Made by a program: the position numbers and the translations under genes. A stretch of 64,000 nt of DNA. Source: Pomacea canaliculata. Its lineage: Eukaryota > Mollusca > Gastropoda > Architaenioglossa > Ampullariidae. This document shows, one piece after another, positions 12,501 to 22,800 of the stretch. The DNA is taken from NCBI RefSeq assembly GCF_003073045.1, contig NC_037602.1, forward strand, positions 2,542,001 through 2,606,000, read 5' to 3'. The notes beneath the pieces are model-generated. The model searched no databases, was not told the origin of the DNA, and worked only from the letters and a program-made list of their open reading frames with translations. Positions within the stretch are counted from its first letter, which is position 1. The number at the start of each line of letters is the position of its first letter.

Positions 12501-14187
12501 TCAAGAATTTTTTTCTGGAGGAAGTAAGCATTTCCAAGCATATAGTTTACCTTATGTGTACTGTAGCATGATGGAGGCTGTAGTGATTTTTTTTAACCTA
12601 ACTCTTATTGTCTGACCAGGAAATTGTGACTTGCATGGCTTATCTGCCAAAAATATAGATATTCATCTTAACTTACCATCTTATGCCATGAACTGTTCTG
12701 TTATTTAGGTGTTATTTCCACTAAAACTTTCCCACTAAATTCTCATAAAGTATGGGGTACACAATGATATGCATGTTGGAAGGATCTTGATTCAAATGGT
12801 TCTTAGTTTATCGCTTGGTTTTGCCTTACTCGGATTTTACTTCTAATTCTTCAACTGTTTTCTGAACATTTTGAACAAGGGAAAAGGCTTACACATATTT
12901 TTGGGGAGAAGGCTTGCATGCACCTAAAATTAGTTTGAAGTTAGTGGGTTTTTTTCTTTTAGACAATTAGACCTTTTTCTTAAACAGTCCTACAGAAAAT
13001 AATGTATGTAAAATTACATTTCTTTGAATGCTTACTAATTAATCTAAAATTGATGTCTGTTTCTTGATTAATTAGAAGATTAATTCATCTACCTTACATT
13101 CTGAGATACATAACACAGCTATACAGAATGTATAGATAATTATTGAGGTAGCTGCATAATTTCACCTGGCTTAGAGTCTATCTGCTTGCAACTGTCCAAT
13201 ATGCAAATCTGTCTCTCCTGAGTGTCAGAGCACTAGTATCATGTATATTACAACATAGTTCAGCACTTAATGTCAGTGGCACATGTTTTCCCAGTTCTCT
13301 GTGCCACATGCATGCTCTGTTTTGCATGCACTGATGACATTTTTATCAGCAACTGTTGTTCTACAGTAAACACCAGTAGACATGCACAAGTTTTTGTTTT
13401 TGAAAATCATCACCACTCTTTGCTAATACATGGCTACTCCTTGCTGTCATTAAATTTGTGAACACTTCCTGTAGAAAAAGTTTTGTTCATCCTTACAGGA
13501 AACATCAGGTGGCTGAAAGGCTGAACTTTGTCATTGCTACAGAAGGCTTAGAACCTATTTTACCAGTTTTGGGTGTGCCAAGCAAGCTTTGATTGTTTGC
13601 TTTATATAAAAACATTGGTTCATGCTTCATTTAGTGCAGGATTAGAAGCTTGATTAGTCAGCATGTTAGCCTAACAGGTTTTATCATTATGATAGTTCAG
13701 TACTATCAGTACTATCTGCCATACTGTACGACCTTGTTGCTGCCATATGATACACATCTTTACTGTAATCTCTTTGCTACTTGTATATTCCTGAGAAGTG
13801 TGTAGGGACTGTTGAGTTGTGAAGCACTATTAGAGACAAGATTGGGATAGAGATGCAGAAAGAGCTCAGCAGTTCTCAAATGCAGTGTTTTTGTTTTTTT
13901 TCTGTGCAGCAAACCCGCCTCATCTTCGCCACGTAACCAAAGGGCGAGCGCCCACTCCCACTAGGCGGCGTCCTGTCAGATATGGTGGGGTGCTACAGGA
14001 TTCAAAGAAGCCACGCACAGCTCAGCCAGCTGGAAGTTCTGTACAATCTGCACCCGTTGTCGCCACTGCAAGATCAGCAGCTTCAGATCCTTCTCGGTCC
14101 TTGGCATCCACACAAGCACCAGAGAGAAACCATGCGCCAGTCCAAAAGTATCACAAATATGGAGATGACGATGAAATCATGGTATGA
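537..14187 (+). CDS. MYO9: Unconventional myosin IX (Myo9-like), C-terminal tail with C1 and RhoGAP domains; partial gene
   Basis: Class IX myosins are single-headed actin motors whose tail switches off Rho GTPases; only the tail is in this window. Exons deduced from splice sites and phase: 537-586 (tentative), 2826-2924, 3800-4107, 4913-5029, 5736-5954, 6317-6422, 6832-6905, 7341-7527, 7837-7965, 8473-8578, 8955-9086, 9347-9483, 9767-9951, 10046-10200, 13910-14187 (stop TGA). Phases agree at every junction except 9086/9347, where a one-base mismatch remains. Domain order is basic/acidic linker, C1 zinc domain, RhoGAP, charged helical segment, proline/arginine-rich C-terminus. C1 followed by RhoGAP in a tail with this linker is diagnostic of Myo9; other RhoGAPs such as chimaerins also have C1-RhoGAP but lack the downstream tail similarity. 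Motor and IQ exons must lie to the left. The last coding intron (10201-13909) is the longest. Confidence 0.88.
587..2825. other. Intron of the myosin IX gene, no gene seen
   Basis: AT-rich with short GT and GA microsatellite tracts (around 1720-1750 and 1925-1945). ORFs here lack codon structure or recognisable homology. Confidence 0.5.
2826..5954 (+). CDS. MYO9: Myosin IX linker exons (four) between the upstream exon and the C1 domain
   Basis: Exons 2826-2924, 3800-4107, 4913-5029 and 5736-5954. The first begins ARKKKDPTDSDEEGEE, an acidic, probably phosphorylatable linker. The second has a polybasic cluster (TRRKKKQRN). The third (RQDLFKDNNRRDTIFDRIFK) and fourth (helical, ending RRREQRKTDKPMKPYKQKKD) resemble the pre-C1 helical region of Myo9. 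The phase chain is 1, then 0, 0, 0. The donor of the fourth exon is weak, either GTGGTC after 5954 or GTCAGA after 5957; both keep phase 0 and differ by one valine. Confidence 0.78.
4340..4790 (-). mobile_element. Non-LTR retrotransposon reverse-transcriptase fragment in a myosin IX intron
   Basis: The minus strand encodes the C-terminal part of a LINE reverse transcriptase: LDFANDISVLSH (a variant of the catalytic FADD box, with Asn for the first Asp), then GLMVNRKKTEVM, then DRFTYLGS and ARHAFNTLIPIW. This order matches RTE-like non-LTR elements. The fragment lacks the N-terminal RT, endonuclease and 3' end, so it is a dead 5'- and 3'-truncated relic lying antisense to the host gene. Confidence 0.75.
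6317..6905 (+). CDS. MYO9: Myosin IX C1 (zinc-binding) domain, two exons
   Basis: Exons 6317-6422 and 6832-6905 together encode one complete C1 domain. The zinc ligands follow H-x12-C-x2-C-x12-C-x2-C-x4-H-x2-C-x7-C: GHKF, then TFCEYC, then HVCQMC, then TCHKKC and a final cysteine in LACRG. The x12 spacing between the second and third cysteine pairs and the SSLIWIMDK segment resemble class IX myosins. An intron splits the codon between the third cysteine pair. C1 domains of this atypical type are generally thought not to need phorbol ester; the role in localisation is inferred from family knowledge. Confidence 0.9.
7341..9086 (+). CDS. MYO9: Myosin IX RhoGAP domain, four exons
   Basis: Exons 7341-7527, 7837-7965, 8473-8578 and 8955-9086. 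The domain begins VFGAPLESLL and contains the arginine finger in GLYRKSG (the residue that speeds GTP hydrolysis on Rho), the helix LKSFFRELPEPLLTY and the signature VAMHEDSTKMSVNGLAIIFAPCLL. These are the expected RhoGAP blocks in order, with the catalytic arginine, lysine and asparagine positions apparently intact, so the domain should be active on RhoA-type GTPases. No frameshift or stop interrupts it. Confidence 0.93.
9347..10200 (+). CDS. MYO9: Myosin IX post-GAP helical tail exons
   Basis: Exons 9347-9483, 9767-9951 and 10046-10200. They encode ALEIILAEELATVKSKLADI, a segment resembling the post-GAP helix of Myo9, then an acidic run (PEEEEEEVEATPLPDLAAEE), then a charged helix (HREKYDLIKARIQ) and a serine/aspartate-rich stretch (ASSDEDMLTGDETDSIFDA). 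Later phases agree. The first acceptor (CACCAG at 9341-9346) needs one leftover base, but the preceding donor at 9086 leaves two. An alternative donor at 9028 or 9031, an unseen microexon or a base error would reconcile this. Confidence 0.75.
10201..13909. other. Long last intron of the myosin IX gene
   Basis: 3.7 kb, AT-rich, with a short TG tract near 10430 and poly-T runs near 11945-11970. No exon, RNA gene or transposon could be recognised. Confidence 0.45.
13910..14187 (+). CDS. MYO9: Myosin IX last coding exon
   Basis: The acceptor TCTGTGCAG is followed by an open frame in the phase left by exon 10046-10200, ending at TGA 14185-14187. The encoded tail is basic and proline-rich (KGRAPTPTRRRPVRYGG), then serine/alanine-rich, and ends YGDDDEIMV. 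The final I-M-V fits a class II PDZ ligand pattern, though this is only a pattern match. Confidence 0.8.
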
Positions 14188-15130
14188 CAGGAGCTGCTCT
14201 GCAGTGCTGGAACAGATCAAAAGTCTGCATATGCCCTCCCTGCTAACTTAGAAAGCAGGTCAGTCCAAGGCTTCAGTTTGCCTTCAGAGAACATGGAAGT
14301 GGGTTTCGAACTAAGCCAGTTGCTGAGGCTGAATGGCGGTGCTTTATGTGTTGCCATTTTCCGCCACATCGTCACAATTGGGTGGTTTAGAAAATTCTGG
14401 TTCATTGGAATGCTGGGAGGCTTGTTGCAGTTCTGTTAGTCCTTCCCCACCATTGTGTGGGCAGCCTTTTCTGTGATGATCTGTTCATGTGATGTGTAGC
14501 AAGAGCCTGCAAATTTTCAGGGAACGCATCAAAGGAGGTGAGGGCATGTTGCATTTGTCTTCACTTCACACTAAAGTTTTGGATGCTGTTGGTACTGAGA
14601 AAGTTCTGAGTGAAGTGCCCATCCATATCTACTGACTCAGGTAGTATGTTAAGGAACTGATAAAACAATGGGCATATATATATATAGCCAAAAGACAAGT
14701 TTTAAAAAAAAAAAAAGAAGAGGAGCTTTCATGTGAAGCATGTGTCAGATTGAGAATGCCTGAACAACTTTTATTTGAGAAATTATTTATTAATTGTAGC
14801 ACATTTCTTTTAGAAAAAAATTACTCCTGTTTCAGCAGAATATCCCAGAAGGAAGCAGATAGTTTTGCTTTTCATTAACCATTGTCTGTTGCTGGTCTTT
14901 CAAGTCAAGTTGGCCGCACAAGCACTTCTGTCTGAAAGTGTTTTACTGTGATGCGAACTCAACAATGGAAATAGTATTTGTTCACTGCCGCATTCTCAGA
15001 GTCATTCAGGCTCTATGGACAGCAGAGGGGGAAACAAGAACAATTTTGTACATAAGAAGCATTATCGCAATGTGTAGTCTTTGTGAAGAGTTATTTCCCC
15101 TCTTATCAAATAAAGGGAAAGGTTCAGGGA
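14188..15130 (+). other. Probable 3' untranslated region of the myosin IX gene
   Basis: No coding potential is seen after the stop. The first convincing polyadenylation signal is AATAAA at 15109-15114. Longer 3' ends are possible because the next AATAAA in an open context is at 17795-17800. Confidence 0.4.
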
Positions 15131-17632
15131 GCATGAGCCAAGTAGTCTTTGTTGCTGTATATGTCTTTCAGCTTGCATGCAAGTAGCAGGGTATCATAAC
15201 ACCCTGCTGAAATTATTTTATATGGGGTTGGGGGTGAGAGAATTATTTATCAAATAATAATAATAGACTTTTTATAGCATTAAAAATATGAAATGGAAAT
15301 TGTTTTCACTTTGATGGTGCTTACCACATTGGCACATGCATTCGCTTGACACATCTGCTTGCACACTACTGCCATGAATTTCTTAATCCTGAGACTAGAG
15401 GTAAAATTTTGCAGTGCTCAGCAAATTACAAGAGAATGCTGGTGACCTTGGGGCAGAATGCAGGAAGTACCAAAAGCTTTCCTTGTGGAGACAATGGGAG
15501 TGTCCAAACAAGTGTTGGTGGAATAGTGTCAACTTGCTTTTGCTGCTATATCTTTCTCATATTATTCACTGTGCATGTGACCTGTAATCACTGTATTTCA
15601 TGCCTCTTTTTCCTCCACTGGGGACTTAACCTTTTCAGCAGTTGTTGAGACAGAGCATCAGCTTGGGATGACATATTTATATTATACACTGATTTGTCAA
15701 AGCCATCTGTGTTCATGAGAGTTGTAGCTGCTCTTCTGCACTCCTTCGTCTCAGTCTTTGCCTTTTATCCTGCCTCTTCATTTTTGTTGTCCTCCAGTCA
15801 AAGCTGGCTGCATTATATCAGCATCAATGCATAAAATACATTTTCTGCCTTAATTCTCCACATCTTTGCTGAGTATGCATTTGTGTGCATATACCTGGAG
15901 ACACGTGGGTTGGAAGACACCATATTTATTACATGGTAGACTATACCAACATCAAGATCTAGTCGACAGCATTCACTGTATATCAAGTGCAGTGTTTCTG
16001 TTCTGGACTGCCAACTCTTTGTACCAGTGATGGCACTTCTAGTGCCACAAGAAGAGTGCTAAAATGGTGGGGTTTGTGGGGAGAGGGGTTTGGGTTAAAA
16101 GATCTAGGTGGGTTTAATTTATTGGTACCTTCCTGTTGTACAGATCAGGTTCGCCATGAGCATTGAGCCAAAGAAAAGCTTCAGGTGGATCTCAATACAC
16201 TAAAGTTGTTGTTGGCAGTTGAAAGTTGGTGCTTGCTTGACAATGTGCATTCTATTGCAGTCTGCATGCTTAGGCCACTGAGACTGTAAACATATTGTTG
16301 ATGAACATTGTATGTGTATTTCTGAACAAAGCCTGTGAATCATTTTGGCTGACAGAAGCAGATGGGCATTGATGAATTTGTTGTAGACAAGTGTGTGTGT
16401 GTGGATGTATGCATGAAGTTTGCATTTAACAACTCTCTGGATACAGGACTTGAACACCTTGTGACATCAGACCTCATGATGTCATGTGAAGCATTCGTAG
16501 CAGAGCATTGAATTGAGGTTTGAGATTCTTATCATTTCTCTCCTGGATTTTAACTTTTTTGAAACGCTGGAAACCCACTGATGTACAGTTTTGTGTTGTT
16601 GGTCTCCACTTTGTTGATACTGAACTGTCATATTGTCTGAATGGCTTTGGATGGTATAGCATGCATATTCCATGAGAAAGAGTTTCTGAATGTTTTGAAC
16701 AACAGGGTTGCTGGTCAGGTTAAGGCATTTGCAGTGGCCTAACTGGTTGAATATGTTCATGTCGACATTGGTGATTGGCCTTGTAGACATGCACACATAA
16801 TGCTTTATCACATGTGCATCCATGGCTAAATATCTCAAGCTCAATTGTCTCGTTGTCAGTTGCTTCAACACAGGCAATAAAAAAGACATTTATATTGTAC
16901 TGGCCATCTTTATGCAGGTGTGAATGCATGAATGTTACTTAGATATTTTTGGCTTTTGAGAACTATTCAGCAACAGATTCATTACAAGAGTACTATGTAT
17001 CCATACAATCCAAAGAGCACCTGGACATGAGAATACAGGAAATTCCTGTGTAGAAGTACCCCAGTTCCTGAATGGAAAATTTTTATTCCAGAAATATTGC
17101 AAAATGTGATGCTGACAAGACTGGTTTGAATGACTGTGCCACAGCACTTTTTTTTAAAAAAAGCAATGGAATGCATGCAAGTTACATAATCAACATGAAA
17201 TCCAGCCCAAGAGAGTACAAAATGCAAAACTAATAGACCAGTATTTAAGAAAAGAAAAAGCACTCAGACATTAAAATTTCTGAAAAATATTTATTACTGC
17301 ATGTAAACTGTGATGTTTAATTCCAAACACTGATAAAATATGCGTTCACCTTTGCCAGGCTGATCATTGTTTTGCTTTCTTGTCTAAAGTTGTTAGTGGG
17401 AGGAGAATTTGAAGTAAATCGCTATCAGAATGGGTAGAAATTGTTAGCTGAATGTATAGTTTATTTTTTCACCTTGTCATCTGTCTTGTAACCTTGGGGT
17501 CATTGGGGAGACTGAAGGGAGGGGAGTGTACTGCAGAATGGAATCTGATCGTGGGCATGTCTTTGGAGCTGACGCCATTTCTCTAAACTATCCGCTAGTC
17601 TGTCTTTCAAACACCCTACCATTTTTTTTTTA
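15131..17632. other. Intergenic, nothing recognised
   Basis: No open frame resembling a protein family. The overlapping minus-strand ORFs near 16200-17260 lack splice or family support. A short TG tract lies at 16391-16402. Confidence 0.4.
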
Positions 17633-18031
17633 CAGGGGTGAGCAAAGTTTTTGCGTTAGGGTAAAATACCAGAAACCCAGGCCAGCTGACTACACAACAA
17701 AACTAGTTAGAGTGGACTGGACAATAAATGAGTACATAATGGCGTTCACTTACCCAATTTATGGTGTAAAGTGAAGCTGTTTGAATTCGCTCACAATAAA
17801 ACTTTAAAACTAACCTTTCCTTTCCTCGATGCTCTCTAATGACTCATCAGACACGTCAGCTGTGTTATTTATCTTCGTACTTTGTCTGTGTTAGAATGTT
17901 AGGGACTGTGATTTCTAACGCTGTTGTGCTTGATAAATTTAATTTCAGTCAAATTAACGCAGGTTGAACTTTTTAAAGAGAAAAATTGCACTTTACATGT
18001 TGGTATACGGGTTGTACTTTGCCCACCCCTG
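17633..18031. mobile_element. Candidate hAT-type MITE (399 bp)
   Basis: The left end CAGGGGTGAGCAAAGT and the inverted right end (reads CAGGGGTGGGCAAAGT on the minus strand) form 16-bp terminal inverted repeats with one mismatch. They resemble hAT ends and share CAGGG-TG-GCAA with the hAT element at 50520. There is no transposase inside; the ORF overlapping its left half is not credible. The flanking 8 bases (TTTTTTTA and GTCAATTG) do not match, so the target duplication has decayed or the exact ends differ. Confidence 0.55.
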
Positions 18032-19303
18032 GTCAATTGGCTTCCTCTGCGAAATCACGTTACCCTCAGTTCTTGCTACCCGATTCCTCTTTGCGTTTTC
18101 TGTCTTTTTATTTGTCATTAGTTCTGTCGTTTATCCTTCAGTCTTGCGACTGTTGTCCGTGTCTCTTTGTCTCAAGCGCCAACAGCACGCTCCTTACGAG
18201 CGTGAGTATGCGCTACATAAATCACGTGTTATTCTATTATTATTACAATTATTATTACTATTGTTACCCTGCTCCCCACCATGGAAAAAGATGTCAGAGA
18301 AGGAATTAAACTATTCTTGGAGAAGTAAAGAAGCCTTGAATAAACAAACACTGTGTGCATGGACAGAGATGTGTGTGTTTGTGTGTACATGAGCACCTGT
18401 GTGCAGGCATGCAGTGAGAAAATATTTAACACACAGTAAAGCATATGTAATCTCTCGAAAACTAGTATATTACCAAAAAGTGCTTGATAAACACATTCAA
18501 ACAACGGTAAGTTTTTTTCCCAATTAAAAAATTAAAGATACACCGGGTGTTTGCTGCAATGAGCAGAGGTAAGTGATGAAAACACTAATTATTCTGTGAT
18601 GCTGGAAGAAACTATAATTACGCTTTTTAATGTCTTTTACAGTAGGTAATGGCTATAGTATATTGAACAAGACAGAAAATAAACTAAAGAGCTTAACTAA
18701 AATAACAGCAGGTGGAAAGTTTGCACTCTACTGATTGTGCAGGTGACCAGATTATGACACGAATCTCTGGAGGCTTTCCAAGAATGGATGCTCAGCGACA
18801 GTTTGCTAAGTGACTGGTAGCTACATGCTGAACAAACTATGAATTAATGTTGCCTCCGACATGCAGCTGTATGATCATGATACTCAAAGTATCTTAATCT
18901 CCTGCCCTGATAATGTGCTTCACTTCTACAGTGAGTTCAGATGTAAAAGCCTAGATAGCTCAAGTGGAAAGTGGATTGTTTCTATAAGCACATAAAGGAT
19001 GTCAACAAAATAACATGATGCCCTCCTATGTTGGAACAGGGGTCTACATGCTATTACAAGTAAACAATTCGAATCCAATTTGATTTTTTGTTCAAAAACG
19101 ATTACCGATCAAATGTGTCATATAACGGAAATGTTTTAATTTATCTTACCTCACATTCTTATAAGTTTGTTTTTTAGGTGTGGGTGAGGAATAAATGTCA
19201 CAATCTGTTATTTCTTAACGTACAACTTTTGTCCTGTTTTATATCTAGGCACTAGCTATATCAGTTCTGGTAAATAAAGTAACAACAGTAGGCCCTTATC
19301 TTG
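18032..19303. other. Intergenic, nothing recognised
   Basis: Contains an ATT/ATTACT-rich tract near 18232-18262 and a TG tract near 18370-18388. No gene signal was found. Confidence 0.4.
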
Positions 19304-19405
19304 AGTGTTAACAATACAGTGAGGATTGGCTGCCATGGGTTCGGATCTCGTCTTGGGCACGCAGTTCTTTCTCTACTTGTGGCATCTGTTTACAGAGCTG
19401 GCCAT
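19304..19405 (+). repeat. Partial tRNA-derived SINE, core copy
   Basis: It aligns with the SINE at 51741-51946 (read on the minus strand) from ACAATACAGTGA, through GGTTCGGATCTCGTCTTGGG, GCAGTTCTTTCTCT and GTGGCATCTGTTTACAG, to GCTGGC. Here the B-box-like GGTTCGGATCTC is better preserved than in the full-length copy. The 5' tRNA-like part (A box) and the 3' tail are missing. Confidence 0.65.
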
Positions 19406-19664
19406 GGACAGTCCACTAATTCTATTATCGACATGTAGTTGAAGATGTACTGGTGATGATGTAACTACTGCAGTAACTTCGCTACAGGTGACGACAACGA
19501 TTTGACTTGAGAAGAATTTTTTTTTTTAAAGCCACCGATTAAGCTTAAAAAAACTGTCACACATTCTTGAATGCGATGACATTTCCCAGATGGTACCAAA
19601 ACCTCACTTGATCGCGTTCTTTAGTCGACTGTGGACCCGCCCTTTTTGCCATATCTTCTCTTTT

Positions 19665-19898
19665 TTAGTACGGGTACCCGTTTAAATCCGTTAACATAAC
19701 GTCACCGTTCTTGGTCTCCAGAAGTTCAGGGTGGGCGGAGAGCTTTGCAGGAGCAGACGACTTCTTGGGCTCCACTGAAGTGTAGGTGAGCGACCGGAAG
19801 ATCGCCAGGAGGAAGCCACAAATCTCGCCGAGTGTGATGACAGACAGGCCAAGCCACAAGCCCAGCTGTCCCCCGATGTCACTGAGTAAGTTTTCAAT
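19665..19898 (-). CDS. DEG/ENaC channel last exon: pore, second membrane helix and C-terminus
   Basis: CTTGGCAG acceptor, then IENLLSDIGGQLGLWLGLS, VITLGEICGFLLAIF and a cytoplasmic tail ending LTDLNGYPY before TAA at 19665-19667. The G-L-S triplet is the G-x-S filter position; the conserved glutamate after it (GEICGF) is present. The tail is short, with no PY motif (PPxY). Confidence 0.95.
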   Translation of the reverse strand: MENLLSDIGGQLGLWLGLSVITLGEICGFLLAIFRSLTYTSVEPKKSSAPAKLSAHPELLETKNGDVMLTDLNGYPY

Positions 19899-22800
19899 CT
19901 GCCAAGACCAAAGGTCACGAAATGAGACTCCAGAAAGCGTATTTGGAAATAAAAATAATTCATGAAAAACCTATTTTACAATAAAGTTGTTAAGTGTGTT
20001 TGAAAAAATCAACTTTCACTCGTTACCAAAGCCTAAAACTATCACTGATAGTTACGGTTGAGTACAAAGTAGTATCCGGCGTCCAAAACTAATCGATAAA
20101 TCGCGTGTGGTTCGGTGATTTTTCAACACACAACAAAACGGTTGCGTGAGGCTGTCCGCATCCTGTTCATTTCGTTATCGAGTGGCTTAGGACTTTACAG
20201 ACTACAACACAAATATTTATTAATAACAACTCGCCTCAACACCTCGTTCTAAAGGCGACAAACATTTAACGATGGACGCAATGTTTACATCCGGGGCTCA
20301 CAGCGGAGGTACTACTATACACAAATCTCACCTCGGGACATTTACAACTCGTGACTTAGGCAGATCTTCTTCCCTCGGTATCCTGAGCCTGAGTAAATTC
20401 CTTCCTCGTTCCCGCCAAAACCTACTGGTGAACCGTGTTCACCCAACTGTGTCACAGTTTTTCCTATCTAATGTTCTCATTCATTCAGCCATACATCCAG
20501 CATACACTTGCAGTCCGTAAGTCGCAAAAGGGTTAAAATATTCTGAAAAACATGGAGGCACGGACTGTGACATGAAGCTAGGGATCAAAAAGCGCTAAAG
20601 TGGCCAAAAAAAAAAATTCAATTAATCAAGCAACGCATCAGAAGTTATTTTAACCATTTGGTTACTTTTTTTCCCACTAACCTCGTAAGCTTTCTCCTGA
20701 TCAATCGTCTGGGAAAGAAGATCACGAAAATAGACAGTGAGCTTGACAAAGTCGTCGCCACTGCCAAGAGAACAACGATTAAGATTATACTAATCTCTTG
20801 TCCACGATTCTGACTACATTGTGGGTATGACAGTAGCAACACTAATAACACAGCTAGGATGTTTAAGTTGTTAAAAAAAAAGACATCACTTTGAGAAGAT
20901 TACTCACTTGGTGTTCGCCATGAGCATATAATTTGCTTGCTTTAGTTTAGTCTTCAGGTAACCCTGTAACGAAAATTATTTTCTTTTTATCTATGTTAAC
21001 ACATTGAGGCAGGCCCAGAGAAAGAGTGAGGTGGGGAGGAAGTGTACTCGTTCAAAAGAATTGTTATTAGCACTCGTGGAAAACCTTATCAATCTATTAA
21101 AAAATGATAATGATATGCCTATACAACTAAGAAATGTTTTACTTTCTAATTTTAAATAATATTATTTAATTATTTTATAATTTTAAAACTCGGCACCTCG
21201 ACATGGACCACTGCATATTATTTCTGCTTCCTTGTGACATATTTCGTAAGACATTATCCGCCGTCTGTCCGTTGTTATAAGATTATATTGATATTCATTC
21301 CATTCACATTTGACATTTGAAGTTAGAACTCGGACCAAGGTTCATGTTGGATAACTGAATGTGAGGGCACAATTATATGGCACCTCATAAACGGAGTAAT
21401 AGGAGTATCAACTTGTAGCATCAATCCTGACGAAAAGAATTCTTGTCTTTTTCTACGTTCCAAAGAATATGTATCTGATACATAGTTTGTATGTTATGGT
21501 CTCTCTTTTCCAGGTCTAGCACTCAGGAAGACCACTGTGCCGTGCGCGCGCATGCTAACTGCAGCTTCCGCTGCAACAGAAAGCCTACCTCGTAGTTCTC
21601 TGACGGCCAGGCAGCTGACGAGACGAGCACATCGTATTCGAATTCCCTGACAGAAAAAAAACCACCACCATGAACATCAGCATCGTTACCATGACAGCAG
21701 CGACTCCTACATTTACTAATGAATGTTTGTGTCGGGGATACAAGATAATCATAGCGATAAGATGGCAACCACCAAGAGAATTAGCAGCAGGACTCACTTG
21801 CACGGCAGGGGGCAGTTTTTGTCACACGTGTCGTATTCTTCGGGGAATGAGGCCATTAGACTGGAGTGGCAGTTGTCTGCAGCAGAAACAAATATTTGTC
21901 ATGTTTCGTGTACACGTCACACGTTTACATGTTTATCACATGTAGGCGCTGCTTGAAATCTGAAACCTTTATGCACGACGAAGAGATGATAATAATGGTT
22001 ACAATACAGTCATGACAGCCAACTGTATGTCAAAGAGTTTGTTTACTTTTGTTGTTCCTTGCCTTTTTGTGCGTCGGTTTTGTTTGTTTGTTGTTTTGTT
22101 GTTTTGTGTTTTGTTTTGTTTGTTTGTTTTGTTTGGGGGATTTTTTCCCTGTTTTTTTATTTTTGTTTTGTTTGTTTTGGGTAGGGGTGCTGTAGCTTCG
22201 TTTCCTTTTTTTCTTGTTAATGCTTTGGGGTTTTTTTAAAGTGTCTCTTTTCTTCATGACATGTGGAGGGGAGGGTGCACGTACTAACGATGTCGTCGGT
22301 CATGTTGCAGACGTTGTCCCTGTTGACGACGTAGTAGCTGGGCACTGAGCAGTTGCAGTGGCGCTCGACGATGGCCTGATAGCAGGACTTGAGACACGAC
22401 AGCTTGGAGTAGGACGCGTTGGAGTTGAGGGCGTACATGTCGTGCTGGTAACCCAGCTCATCGTTACACGCGCCGTGAGGGGGATGCAACCGATTGGTCA
22501 CCATCTGCATGTTATTGCATGTTATCTAATCAAAGAGAAAATGATGGTGATGATGGTCTGTACTTGTCTATTCAAAACAATCGAATAATGTCTACAAATC
22601 AGAGTGGCCACAGGTGTTGTAACAGAATAACAAATCATCATCGAACAAACATGAAAATAATCGCTGCAAGACTGACGAGCATAATGACGGTGTCGATCGC
22701 ACTCGTCAACACAGACAGTGCGCATGTCCAGCGGGGATAGCCTCCACCCTGACGGCATTTCCGCTCGCAGCTATCCTTTACCTTATTTATTGACGCTCGC

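Noticed and set aside
16482..17263. Cluster of minus-strand ORFs
   Set aside because: Overlapping frames without conserved motifs or convincing splice sites.
17526..17774. Plus ORF reading FCVRVKYQKPRPADYTTKL
   Set aside because: It straddles the left end of the candidate hAT MITE, so the apparent coding sequence comes from repeat DNA.
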